From positions 1-64,000 of the forward strand of contig NZ_JARZAJ010000025.1 of assembly GCF_029892105.1 (NCBI RefSeq): 64,000 nt of DNA. Direction: 5' to 3'. Position 1 is the first letter of the stretch. Each line of letters opens with the position of its first letter. This DNA is from Kitasatospora sp. GP82 (GTDB lineage: Bacteria > Actinomycetota > Actinomycetes > Streptomycetales > Streptomycetaceae). Positions 1 through 8,296 of this stretch are shown one piece after another. The position numbers and the translations under genes were made by a program. The notes below the pieces were generated by a model, which was not told where the DNA came from, did not search any database, and saw nothing but the letters and a program-made list of their open reading frames with translations.

Positions 1-94
1 GGCCTCTGCCGCTGGGGCCGCTGTGGTTCCCCGGGCCCCTGTAAGGCCGGCCTCTGCCGCTGGGGCCGCTGTGGTTCCCCGGGCCCCTGTAAGG
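1..94. repeat. Two direct copies of a 48-bp intergenic repeat
   Basis: The first 48 bases recur at once: GGCCTCTGCCGCTGG starts at 1 and again at 49, and the copies stay identical up to GTAAGGC near base 94. A weaker echo follows, with CCGTTG(C)CCCTGGGAA near 101-116 and 121-136. The unit is GC-rich and non-coding, and the array may extend to the left of the window. I see no promoter in it. Confidence 0.85.
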
Positions 95-244
95 CTCACC
101 GTTGCCCCTGGGAAAGCTCGCCGTTGGCCCTGGGAATCCCGATGGTGCCTCTGACGGGGTATCGGCGATCGCGTCGACGGGCCTGGAGACGGGGGCGGTC
201 CTACGCTGGAGGGAATCCGCCCGCCGCTGCCCGGGAGCGCTGCC

Positions 245-1504
245 ATGACCGTCACCGATGCCACCGAGGTGCACTGGGAGGCCGCCGAGGCCCTGAGGCA
301 GGCCGATCCCCAGTTGGCCGATCTGCTGGCCGCCGAGGCCGCCCGCCGGGCCGAGAGCCTGCAACTGCTGGCAGGGGAGAACCTGACCAGTCCGGCGGTG
401 CTCTCGGCCCTGACCGGGCCGCTGATCGACAAGTACGCCGAGGGCTACCCCGGCCACCGCCACCACTCGGGCTGCGCCCTCGCGGACGCCGCCGAGCTGC
501 TGGCGATCGACCGGGCCAAGCAGCTGTTCGCCGCCGAGCACGCCAATGTCCAGCCCCGGTCCGGGACTTCGGCGATGCTCGCGGCGTATGCGGCGCTGCT
601 GAAGCCCGGTGACGTGGTGCTCGCGATGTCGTTGCAGCACGGCGGCCACCTCAGCTGCGGTTCTCGGGCCAACTTCTCCGGCCGCTGGTTCGACTTCATC
701 GGCTACGGCGTGCGCGAGGACGACCAGCTGATTGATCTCGGCCAGGTGCGCGAGCTGGCCAGGCTGCACCGCCCGAAGGCGATCGTCGCGGGTGGCATCT
801 CCTACCCGAGACACATCGACTGGGCCGAGTTCCGGAAGATCGCGGACGAGGTGGACGCCTATCTGATCGCCTCCGTCGCGCAGGTCACCGGACTGATCGC
901 CGGGGGAGTGGCGCCCTCGCCGGTGCCGTACGCGGATGTGACCGTCGCCGCCACCCACAAGCTGCTGCGCGGTCCGCGCGGCGGTCTGCTGCTCTGCTCG
1001 GCGGAGCTGGCAGAGCGGGTGGACCGCGCGGTGTTCCCGTTCAGCCAGGGCGGGGCCGCGATGAACGAGGTCGCGGCCAAGGCGGTGGCCTTCGCCGAGG
1101 CGGGTACCCCGGCCTTCGGGGAGTACCTGCAACGGGCGGTGGACGGCGCGCGCGTCCTGGCCGGGGCGCTGGCCGAGGCCGGAGCACCGCCGCTGACCGG
1201 CGGCACCGACACCCACCTGGTGACCGCCGACGTCAGCCCGCTCGGTCTGACCGGCCGCGAGGCCGAGCTCCGCTGTGCGGCCGCCCAGCTGATGCTCGGC
1301 AAGTGCGCGCTCCCGTACGACCAGGCTCCCGTCACCGAGGCTTCCGGCATCCGCCTCGGTACCGGGGCGGTGGCGGCCCAGGGCATGGGCAGGAGCGAAC
1401 TCAGCGAGGTCGGCGCCTTGATCGGGCGCCTGTTGACCAGCGGCCCCGACCCCCGGATCGGTGAGCGGGTACGGGAGCTCGCGGCCGCCTTCGGGAGGCG
1501 CTGA
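245..1504 (+). CDS. Divergent serine hydroxymethyltransferase-like PLP protein
   Basis: The 419-residue protein has the fold-type I SHMT layout and the usual family length. Kept are Tyr64 and Glu66 in YAEGYPG, the PLP-stacking His132 in HGGH, the Schiff-base Lys239 in THKLLRGPRGG and the carboxylate-binding Arg in SGIRLGTG. Several pocket residues are changed: the Asp that binds the PLP pyridine nitrogen is Ser210, the following His is Gln213, the Ser of the SEN motif is Gly44, and the YY pair is His73-His74. The start has GGGAG seven bases upstream. It stands alone upstream of the wecA-like gene, where S. coelicolor has a second glyA-type gene. Canonical SHMT converts serine and tetrahydrofolate to glycine and methylene-THF; whether this paralogue does so is doubtful. 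Confidence 0.8.
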   Translation: MTVTDATEVHWEAAEALRQADPQLADLLAAEAARRAESLQLLAGENLTSPAVLSALTGPLIDKYAEGYPGHRHHSGCALADAAELLAIDRAKQLFAAEHANVQPRSGTSAMLAAYAALLKPGDVVLAMSLQHGGHLSCGSRANFSGRWFDFIGYGVREDDQLIDLGQVRELARLHRPKAIVAGGISYPRHIDWAEFRKIADEVDAYLIASVAQVTGLIAGGVAPSPVPYADVTVAATHKLLRGPRGGLLLCSAELAERVDRAVFPFSQGGAAMNEVAAKAVAFAEAGTPAFGEYLQRAVDGARVLAGALAEAGAPPLTGGTDTHLVTADVSPLGLTGREAELRCAAAQLMLGKCALPYDQAPVTEASGIRLGTGAVAAQGMGRSELSEVGALIGRLLTSGPDPRIGERVRELAAAFGRR

Positions 1505-1678
1505 GAGCGCCGCTCACCCGATGAGCGACGACCAAATCCCCCGTAAGGCGAACCGCGATGCACACGGGGCTCGTCCAACTCAATAAGGTGTGCACCGTGG
1601 CGACGCACCTCGAACCCCTGACAATCACGGCAGTACCCTCGGTACTCGACCGTCGGACCGTCGCGCTGGAGGCCAGTG

Positions 1679-2971
1679 GTGCGTGAGTATCTGCTGGTGC
1701 TGTTCGTCACGGCGGCCGTCACCTACCTGTTGACCGGCCCCGTGCGGAAGTTCGCCATTGTCGCGGGCGCGATGCCGGCCGTCCGTGAGCGCGATGTGCA
1801 CCGCGAGCCGACGCCCCGGCTCGGCGGGCTCGCGATGTTCGGCGGACTCCTGGCCGGGTTGCTGGTGGCCTCGCAACTGACCAACCTGGGCCATCTGTTC
1901 ATCCAGACCGCCGATGTCAGGGCGCTGCTCTCGGGCGCCGGGATCATGTGGATCCTCGGTGTGCTGGACGACAAGTGGGGCGTGGACGCCCTGGTGAAGC
2001 TCGGCGGTCAGATGATCGCCGGCGGTGTGATGGTCTGGCAGGGCGTGACGGTGATCTCGTTCCCCGTCCCCGGTGTCGGCACCGTCTCGGTCAGCCCGAC
2101 CCTGGGCATGATCATCTCGGTCACCCTGGTCGTCGTCATGGTGAACGCGGTGAACTTCATCGACGGCCTGGACGGCCTGGCGGCCGGCATGGTCTGCATC
2201 GCGGCGACGGCCTTCTTCCTCTACTCGTACCGGCTCTGGTACGGCTACGGCATCAACGACGCCGCCCCCGCCGTGCTGTTCAGCGCGGTGCTGATCGGTA
2301 TGTGCCTGGGCTTCCTGCCGCACAACCTGCACCCGGCGCGGATCTTCATGGGCGACTCGGGCTCGATGATGCTCGGCCTGATGCTCGCCGTGGCCGCCAT
2401 CTCCATCACGGGTCGTGTCGACCCCGACCTGATCACCGACCGGACGGGTTCGCAGACCAGCACCGTGCACGCACTGGTGCCGATCTACATCCCGCTGCTG
2501 CTGCCGCTGACGGTGATCGCGCTGCCGCTGGCCGACCTGCTGCTGGCCGTGGTGCGCCGCACCTGGGCAGGCAAGTCGCCGTTCGCCGCCGACAAGCAGC
2601 ACCTGCACCACCGTCTGCTGGAGGTCGGCCACTCGCACAGCCGGGCCGTGCTGATCATGTACTTCTGGGCCATGGTGATCGCCTTCGGCACCGTCGCCTT
2701 CTCGATCCCGGCCACGGGCCGGGCGGTGGTGCTGAGCATCGCGGGGCTCTGTTTGGTCGGCATCGTGGTGCTGCTGATGCCGCGCTTCCGTCCGCACGCG
2801 CCGCGCGCGGTACAGGCGTTCGTCCCGCCGCGCTACCGCAAGGCGCCGGCCGCCGAGGCCGAGGTGGAGCTGCCGGCGATGGCGGAGCTCTCCGCCGACG
2901 ACAAGGAGCTGCTCGGCCGGATCGGCAGCGGCGCCACCGCGGTCGGCAGCCACGGCGAGCGCCGGAGCTGA
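1679..2971 (+). CDS. WecA/TagO/MraY-family undecaprenyl-phosphate sugar-1-phosphate transferase
   Basis: A polytopic membrane enzyme of about 430 residues that should move a HexNAc-1-phosphate from a UDP-sugar to undecaprenyl phosphate, the first step of teichoic acid, arabinogalactan-like or other cell-wall polymer synthesis. Family marks seen are the early PTPRLGG, the VNFIDGLDGLAAG aspartate motif, FMGDSGSM and the cytoplasmic HHRL histidine motif, set among roughly ten hydrophobic helices. The C-terminal 60 residues are hydrophilic. GGAGG at 1668-1672 fits the GTG at 1679 (6 bases) better than the GTG at 1676. It lies between the SHMT-like gene and the atp operon. The exact sugar cannot be read from sequence. 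Confidence 0.9.
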   Translation: MREYLLVLFVTAAVTYLLTGPVRKFAIVAGAMPAVRERDVHREPTPRLGGLAMFGGLLAGLLVASQLTNLGHLFIQTADVRALLSGAGIMWILGVLDDKWGVDALVKLGGQMIAGGVMVWQGVTVISFPVPGVGTVSVSPTLGMIISVTLVVVMVNAVNFIDGLDGLAAGMVCIAATAFFLYSYRLWYGYGINDAAPAVLFSAVLIGMCLGFLPHNLHPARIFMGDSGSMMLGLMLAVAAISITGRVDPDLITDRTGSQTSTVHALVPIYIPLLLPLTVIALPLADLLLAVVRRTWAGKSPFAADKQHLHHRLLEVGHSHSRAVLIMYFWAMVIAFGTVAFSIPATGRAVVLSIAGLCLVGIVVLLMPRFRPHAPRAVQAFVPPRYRKAPAAEAEVELPAMAELSADDKELLGRIGSGATAVGSHGERRS

Positions 2972-3033
2972 CCCGGCGGGATCTGATACTCCGTCAACTC
3001 CCGTCACCCGTAAGGTGGCACCGCTGGGCCATC

Positions 3034-3053
3034 GGTGTGACAGGCGCCACACC
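3034..3053. promoter_or_regulatory. Short inverted repeat after the wecA-like gene
   Basis: GGTGTG and CACACC flank the 8-base spacer ACAGGCGC. It lies 63 bases after the wecA-like stop and 29 bases before the Rex-like site. It could be a weak terminator for the upstream gene or part of the atp control region. The rest of the 305-base gap (2972-3276) has an AT-rich patch near 3061-3082 but no unambiguous -10/-35 pair. Confidence 0.35.
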
Positions 3054-3081
3054 TGCATGGTAAAGCTCTAATCAAATAGTT

Positions 3082-3097
3082 TGTGATACCGTTCACG
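3082..3097. promoter_or_regulatory. Candidate Rex (NADH/NAD+ sensor) operator before the atp operon
   Basis: TGTGATACCGTTCACG has TGTGA and TCACG half-sites separated by 6 bases. That matches the actinobacterial Rex box TGTGAACNNNTTCACA except for three bases (two inside and the last one). It lies 180 bases upstream of atpI. Rex is a repressor that lets go when NADH rises and is reported to control respiratory and ATP synthase genes in streptomycetes. The assignment rests on motif match and position only. Confidence 0.55.
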
Positions 3098-3276
3098 AGT
3101 ACCGAGAGCACGCCGAAAGACCTGACAGGTGTAGGACTTCCGTCCCTGGTCGGTCTTCCTCGACGGTCTCGCTGTCGAGCGGCCGGACTCCGGCGGACGT
3201 TCTCGGTGTGGTGTCACCACCGCGTAACCTGTGCCCGTCCCCGTTTTTTCACCGACATGCCGCCGGAGCTGCCGAC

Positions 3277-3714
3277 ATGCCGTCCCACGACGCCCGGATC
3301 TCCCTCCGTGGCGCCGCAATCCCCACTGCGGCCGCCGGAGTTGTCGCCCTTGCGATCTCCACTGCGCTGGTGGGATCGAAGGGGCTGGTCGGCGCACTTC
3401 TCGCCACTGTCCTCGTGATGCTGTTCTTCGCCTCGGGGCAGGTCGCTCTCGACCGGCTGACCAGGAACAACCCGCAGATGCTGATGGCCGGCGGGCTGCT
3501 CGTCTACACGACGCAGATCCTGCTGGTGGGCATCGTGCTGGCGATCGGCAAGCGGCTCTCCTTCTTCGACCATCCGACCTTCGGTTTCACGCTGCTCGGC
3601 TGCGCCCTGATCTGGACGGGCTTCCAGGTGCGTGCCGCGATGAAGGCGAAGATCTACTACGTCCAGACCGACTCCGGTGACAAGAAGGAGTCGCAGTCGG
3701 GTCGTCAACCGTGA
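3277..3714 (+). CDS. atpI: ATP synthase protein I
   Basis: Small membrane protein of about 145 residues with four hydrophobic stretches, the first gene of the ATP synthase operon. AtpI proteins help assemble the membrane c-ring and may affect cation supply; they are not part of the catalytic core. Sequence conservation is low and the call rests mainly on position and topology. The open frame extends upstream to 3208, but the ATG at 3277 has GGAG at 3265-3268 (8 bases) and removes an unlikely polar leader. The C-terminus is charged (KKESQSGRQ). A 282-base gap separates it from atpB. Confidence 0.85.
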   Translation: MPSHDARISLRGAAIPTAAAGVVALAISTALVGSKGLVGALLATVLVMLFFASGQVALDRLTRNNPQMLMAGGLLVYTTQILLVGIVLAIGKRLSFFDHPTFGFTLLGCALIWTGFQVRAAMKAKIYYVQTDSGDKKESQSGRQP

Positions 3715-3728
3715 CAGGCGCCGGCTGT

Positions 3729-3744
3729 CCCCCTGCCGAGGGGG
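3729..3744 (+). terminator. Small hairpin between atpI and atpB
   Basis: CCCCCT (3729-3734) pairs with AGGGGG (3739-3744) around the loop GCCG, 14 bases after the atpI stop, and is followed by CGGTGTTTATG. It could weaken read-through from atpI into atpB, where much more protein is needed. The other 250 bases before atpB may hold a second promoter, but I cannot fix its boxes. Confidence 0.4.
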
Positions 3745-3996
3745 GCGGTGTTTATGCGGTACTGACGGACTGCTATCGTCCGTCGCAACACCGGAGTGCG
3801 GGATGCGGCCAGGTCCCTCCGATTCTCGGACGGATCGCCCCCCGGACTCGTGAAGTCTTCGAAGGCTCCGCAGCGTCGTCGGACGCAGCGCCGGGCCGGC
3901 GAGAAACCCAACTAGTTCCAGTGCCGCTCCGTGGCCCAAGGCCACGCCGACACACCGAGGTTGCCGTAACCATGCGTCATGACGAAGGAGTCTGTG

Positions 3997-4812
3997 GTGG
4001 GTGCTGACGTAAAGACGCAGCTCGCCTCTGAGGCCGGGTGCCACCTGTTCTCCGGTTGCGGCTTCCCGGCCCCCGGCCTGAACGAGTTCGACTTCAAGCC
4101 GATCTTCTCGGTCGGCGGCGTCGACTTCAACAAGCCGATGTTGCTCTCGATCCTCGCAGCTCTGCTGGTGGTGGGCTTCTTCTGGGCGGCCTTCGCCAAG
4201 CCGAAGCTCCTCCCCGGCAAGCTGCAGCTCGTCGGCGAGATCGGCTACGACTTCGTCAAGCGCAGCATCGTGCTGGAGACGATCGGCAAAAAGGGCGAGA
4301 AGTACGTCCCGATGCTGGTCTCGATGTTCTTCTTCATCTGGATCATGAACATCATGTCGATCATCCCGTTCGCACAGTTCCCTGTGACGGCGGCGATCGC
4401 GTTCCCGGCGGGCCTCGCGGCCGTCGTCTGGATCACCTACATGACGCTGACCTTCAAGAAGCACGGCTTCGTCGGCGGTCTGAAGAACCTTTGCTGGCCC
4501 TCGGGCATCCCCGGCTGGGTCATGTTCATCCTGGTGCCGATCGAGTTCTTCTCGAACATCTTCGTGCGCCCCTTCACGCTCGCGGTCCGAGCCTTCGCGA
4601 ACATGTTCGCCGGCCACCTGCTGATCGTGATGTTCTCCATCGCCTCCTGGTACCTGCTCAGCCCGAGCCTCGGCGCGCTCTACGGCAGCGCCTCCTTCGT
4701 GGTGGCCGTCGCCCTCACCGCCTTCGAGCTGCTGGTCCAGTTCCTGCAGGCCTACATCTTCGTGATGCTGGCCAGCAGCTACATCGCCGGTGCTCTGGAA
4801 GAAGCGCACTGA
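3997..4812 (+). CDS. atpB: ATP synthase F0 subunit a
   Basis: Membrane subunit a of the proton-driven F0 motor, about 271 residues with five to six helices. The essential stator arginine is in LAVRAFANMFAGH, and the last helix carries the QFLQAYIFVMLASSYIAGA segment that faces the c-ring. AAGGAG at 3985-3990 sits 6 bases before the GTG at 3997, which is a better start than the ATG at 3979; the two differ by six residues. The next gene, atpE, starts 85 bases later. Nothing is unusual for the family. Confidence 0.96.
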   Translation: MGADVKTQLASEAGCHLFSGCGFPAPGLNEFDFKPIFSVGGVDFNKPMLLSILAALLVVGFFWAAFAKPKLLPGKLQLVGEIGYDFVKRSIVLETIGKKGEKYVPMLVSMFFFIWIMNIMSIIPFAQFPVTAAIAFPAGLAAVVWITYMTLTFKKHGFVGGLKNLCWPSGIPGWVMFILVPIEFFSNIFVRPFTLAVRAFANMFAGHLLIVMFSIASWYLLSPSLGALYGSASFVVAVALTAFELLVQFLQAYIFVMLASSYIAGALEEAH

Positions 4813-4897
4813 GCCAGGGCCTCGGCCCACCCGAACCACCCCCGAACGCCCGGTGGCCAATCACCGCCGGTTCACCACCCTGCAAAGGACAACTGGA

Positions 4898-5134
4898 ATG
4901 AGCATCCTCGCTGACGGCAACGTCTACGGTTCCGTCGCCTCCATCGGCTACGGCCTTGCTGCGATCGGCCCCGGCATCGGTGTCGGTCTCATCTTCGGCA
5001 ACGGCGTCCAGGCCATGGCCCGTCAGCCCGAGGCTGCCGGCCTCATCCGCTCCAACATGTTCATCGGCTTCGCGCTGACCGAGGCGCTCGCCCTCATCGG
5101 CATCGTCATGCCGTTCGTCTTCGGCAACAAGTAA
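4898..5134 (+). CDS. atpE: ATP synthase F0 subunit c
   Basis: The 78-residue proteolipid forms the rotating c-ring. Two hydrophobic helices are joined by the polar loop ARQPEAAG, and the proton-carrying carboxylate is the Glu in IGFALTEALALIG. The ATG at 4898 has AAAGGA 8 bases upstream; an in-frame start at 4790 would lie inside atpB and is rejected. Length and motifs are those of other actinobacterial c subunits. Confidence 0.97.
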   Translation: MSILADGNVYGSVASIGYGLAAIGPGIGVGLIFGNGVQAMARQPEAAGLIRSNMFIGFALTEALALIGIVMPFVFGNK

Positions 5135-5171
5135 TCCTGAAGCCGTAGACCCTTTCGAGGAAGGTCCAGAT

Positions 5172-5729
5172 ATGAGCATCGTGGCTCAGATCGCGGCGGA
5201 GGAGAAGATGAACCCTCTCCTCCCCGCGACGCCCGAGATCATCATCGGCCTGCTCTGCTTCTTCATCGTCTTCGGTCTCCTCGGCAAGAAGCTCCTCCCC
5301 AGCATCGAGAAGGTGCTGTCGGAGCGCCGGGATGCCATCGAGGGCGGCATGGAGCGTGCGCAGACCGCCCAGGCCGAGGCCCAGGCACTGCTCGAGCAGT
5401 ACCGCGCCGAGCTCGCCGAGGCACGTCACGAGGCCGCTCGCATCACCGAGCACTCTCGCGAGCAGGGCGCTGTCCTGATCGCCGAGATGCGCGAGGAGGG
5501 CCAGCGCCAGCGCGACGCGATCGTCGCCGCCGGTCACGCCCAGATCGAGGCCGACAAGAAGCAGGCGACTGCCGCCCTGCGCCAGGACGTGGGTTCGCTC
5601 GCCTCTCAGCTGGCGTCCCGCATCGTGGGTGAGTCCCTTGAGGACGTCGCCCGGCAGAGCGGTGTGATCGACCGCTTCCTGGACGACCTGGAGGCCAAGG
5701 CCGCCGTTGCCCAGGGTGCTGCCAAGTGA
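5172..5729 (+). CDS. atpF: ATP synthase F0 subunit b
   Basis: Peripheral-stalk subunit of 185 residues. One N-terminal helix (about residues 20-40, IIIGLLCFFIVFGLLGKKLL) anchors it, and the rest is a long charged helix rich in Ala, Glu, Gln and Arg that holds F1 against rotation. AGGAAGG lies 8 bases before the ATG. The gene ends in GTGA, where its TGA overlaps the GTG start of atpH, so the two stalk subunits are translationally coupled. Confidence 0.96.
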   Translation: MSIVAQIAAEEKMNPLLPATPEIIIGLLCFFIVFGLLGKKLLPSIEKVLSERRDAIEGGMERAQTAQAEAQALLEQYRAELAEARHEAARITEHSREQGAVLIAEMREEGQRQRDAIVAAGHAQIEADKKQATAALRQDVGSLASQLASRIVGESLEDVARQSGVIDRFLDDLEAKAAVAQGAAK

Positions 5730-6541
5730 TCGGCGCCAGCCGCGAGGCCCTGGCCGCCGGTCGCGAGAACCTGGAGAGCCTGACCGACAACACTTCGGTG
5801 GACTCGGCCAAGCTCGCCGAGGAACTCGCCGCTGTCACCGCCCTGCTGGACCGTGAGGTCTCGCTGCGCCGAGTGCTGACCGACCCCTCGCGGTCGGGCC
5901 AGGACAAGGCCCAGCTGGTCGCCTCGCTGCTGTCCGGCCAGGTCTCCGGCGAGACGGTCGACCTGGTCTCCGGCCTGGTCCGGTCCCGTTGGTCCGGTTC
6001 CCGTGACCTGGTGGACGCGACCGAGGAGCTTGCCGCCTACGCCGAGATCATCGCGGCGGAGAAGGCCGGCTCGCTGGACGACGTCGAGGACGAGCTGTTC
6101 CGCTTCGGTCGTGTGGTCGCCGGTTCGCACGAGCTGCGGGCCGCGCTCACCGAGCCGAAGGCCGGTGCTGCCGAGAAGGCGGCGCTGATCAAGAAGCTGC
6201 TCGGCGGCCGCGCCAACCCGGGGACCGTCCGCCTGGTCACGTCCCTGGTCACCAACCCGCGCGGCCGTAGCCTGGAGCAGGGCCTGGAGTCCTACTCCAA
6301 GCTCGCTGCCGCCCGGCGTGGCCGTGTGGTGGCCCTGGTCACCACCGCCGTTCCGCTGTCGGACGGTCAGAAGGAGCGGCTTGCCGCTGCCCTCGCCGGA
6401 CTGTACGGCCGCCAGGTGCACCTGAACATCGACATCGACCCCGAGGTCCTTGGCGGTGTCCGGGTGCAGATCGGTGACGAGATCATCGACGGCACCGTGT
6501 CGAGCCGCCTCGAAGGCGCTCGCCAGGCCCTCGAAGGCTGA
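5726..6541 (+). CDS. atpH: ATP synthase F1 subunit delta
   Basis: The delta subunit (271 residues) joins the b stalk to the top of the F1 head. The C-terminal OSCP/delta signature is clear (AARRGRVVALVTTAVPLSD, then the DPEVLGGVRVQIGDEIIDG stretch). At 271 residues it is longer than the roughly 180-residue E. coli subunit, as is usual in streptomycetes, with an extra N-terminal helical region. The GTG start overlaps the atpF stop by four bases. A 148-base gap follows before atpA. Confidence 0.95.
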   Translation: MIGASREALAAGRENLESLTDNTSVDSAKLAEELAAVTALLDREVSLRRVLTDPSRSGQDKAQLVASLLSGQVSGETVDLVSGLVRSRWSGSRDLVDATEELAAYAEIIAAEKAGSLDDVEDELFRFGRVVAGSHELRAALTEPKAGAAEKAALIKKLLGGRANPGTVRLVTSLVTNPRGRSLEQGLESYSKLAAARRGRVVALVTTAVPLSDGQKERLAAALAGLYGRQVHLNIDIDPEVLGGVRVQIGDEIIDGTVSSRLEGARQALEG

Positions 6542-6689
6542 GCACCAGCACATCCGACCCTCGGTCGGGCGCCGACTCAGAAGAGTCGGTAAATCGTACG
6601 GCCGGTTCATACGACCCGGCCGAGAGTCGAGTACTTGCGGCCCTCAATGGCGGGCCGAGGATCGCAAACTAGGAGAGCAGGGAAGCCTG

Positions 6690-8264
6690 ATGGCGGAGCT
6701 TACGATCCGTCCGGAGGAAATCCGGGACGCGCTGGCCGACTTTGTCCAGTCGTACCAGCCGGACGCCGCCTCGCGTGAAGAGGTCGGCACGGTCACTGAC
6801 GCGGCAGACGGTATCGCCCATGTCGAGGGCCTGCCCTCGGTCATGGCCAACGAGCTGCTGAAGTTCGAGGACGGCACCCTCGGCCTCGCGCTGAACCTCG
6901 ACAGCCGCGAGATCGGTGTCGTCATCCTCGGTGAGTTCGGCGGCATCGAGGAGGGCCAGACGGTGCGTCGCACCGGCGAGGTCCTCTCCGTCCCGGTCGG
7001 CGAGGGCTACCTCGGCCGCGTCGTGGACCCGCTGGGCAACCCGATCGACGGCCTGGGCGAGATCGCCTCCTCCGGCCGCCGCGCCCTGGAGCTGCAGGCC
7101 CCCGGCGTCATGGTCCGCAAGTCGGTCCACGAGCCGATGCAGACCGGCATCAAGGCCATCGACGCCATGACCCCGATCGGCCGCGGCCAGCGTCAGCTGA
7201 TCATCGGCGACCGCCAGACCGGCAAGACCGCGGTGGCGATCGACACGATCATCAACCAGAAGGACAACTGGCGCTCCGGCGACCCGAAGAAGCAGGTCCG
7301 CTGCATCTACGTCGCCATCGGCCAGAAGGGCTCCACCATCGCGTCCGTCCGCGGCGCCCTGGAGGAGGCCGGCGCGCTGGAGTACACCACCATCGTGGCT
7401 GCTCCCGCCTCCGACCCGGCCGGCTTCAAGTACCTCGCCCCGTACACCGGTTCGGCCATCGGCCAGGAGTGGATGTACGACGGCAAGCACGTCCTGATCA
7501 TCTTCGACGACCTGTCGAAGCAGGCCGAGGCCTACCGCTCCGTCTCCCTGCTGCTGCGCCGCCCGCCGGGCCGCGAGGCCTACCCGGGTGACGTCTTCTA
7601 CCTGCACTCCCGCCTGCTGGAGCGCTGCGCCAAGCTCTCCGACGAGCTGGGCGCCGGCTCGATGACCGGTCTGCCGATCATCGAGACCAAGGCCAACGAC
7701 GTCTCGGCGTACATCCCGACCAACGTCATCTCCATCACCGACGGCCAGTGCTTCCTGGAGTCCGACCTGTTCAACGCCGGCATCCGCCCGGCCGTGAACG
7801 TCGGTATCTCGGTCTCCCGTGTCGGTGGCTCCGCCCAGATCAAGGCCATGAAGTCGGTCGCCGGCCGCCTGCGCCTGGACCTCGCCCAGTACCGTGAGCT
7901 GGAGGCGTTCGCCGCCTTCGGTTCCGACCTGGACGCGGCCTCCAAGGCCCAGCTGGAGCGCGGTGCCCGCATGGTCGAGCTGCTGAAGCAGGGCCAGTAC
8001 CAGCCGTTCCCGATCGAGGAGCAGGTCGTCTCCATCTGGGCCGGCACCACCGGCAAGCTGGACGACGTCCCGGTCGCCGACATCCGTCGTTTCGAGCGCG
8101 AGTTCCTGGACCACCTGCGCATCGAGAAGAAGGACCTGCTGGCCGCGATCGTCGAGACCTCCAAGCTGGAGGACGGCACCATCGACGCGCTGACCGAGGC
8201 GATCAAGTCCTTCAAGCTGGGCTTCACCACCGCCGACGGCAAGCTGCTCGGCGAGCAGGCCTGA
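6690..8264 (+). CDS. atpA: ATP synthase F1 subunit alpha
   Basis: The non-catalytic nucleotide-binding subunit, 524 residues and full length. The P-loop is GDRQTGKTA and the conserved Arg region reads PAVNVGISVSRVGGSAQ. The annotated frame opens far upstream at 6450, but the protein begins at the ATG at 6690 (MAELTIRPEEIRDAL), with AGGAGAG and GGAAG sequences just upstream. It is followed 32 bases later by atpG. Third positions are strongly biased to G or C, as in the other F1 genes. Confidence 0.98.
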   Translation: MAELTIRPEEIRDALADFVQSYQPDAASREEVGTVTDAADGIAHVEGLPSVMANELLKFEDGTLGLALNLDSREIGVVILGEFGGIEEGQTVRRTGEVLSVPVGEGYLGRVVDPLGNPIDGLGEIASSGRRALELQAPGVMVRKSVHEPMQTGIKAIDAMTPIGRGQRQLIIGDRQTGKTAVAIDTIINQKDNWRSGDPKKQVRCIYVAIGQKGSTIASVRGALEEAGALEYTTIVAAPASDPAGFKYLAPYTGSAIGQEWMYDGKHVLIIFDDLSKQAEAYRSVSLLLRRPPGREAYPGDVFYLHSRLLERCAKLSDELGAGSMTGLPIIETKANDVSAYIPTNVISITDGQCFLESDLFNAGIRPAVNVGISVSRVGGSAQIKAMKSVAGRLRLDLAQYRELEAFAAFGSDLDAASKAQLERGARMVELLKQGQYQPFPIEEQVVSIWAGTTGKLDDVPVADIRRFEREFLDHLRIEKKDLLAAIVETSKLEDGTIDALTEAIKSFKLGFTTADGKLLGEQA

Positions 8265-8296
8265 GTCCGGTAGCGAGGGAAAGGACGTAGCGACCC

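Noticed and set aside
6450..6689. N-terminal extension of the alpha subunit
   Set aside because: It overlaps atpH, has no family similarity, and the ATG at 6690 gives the standard AtpA start.
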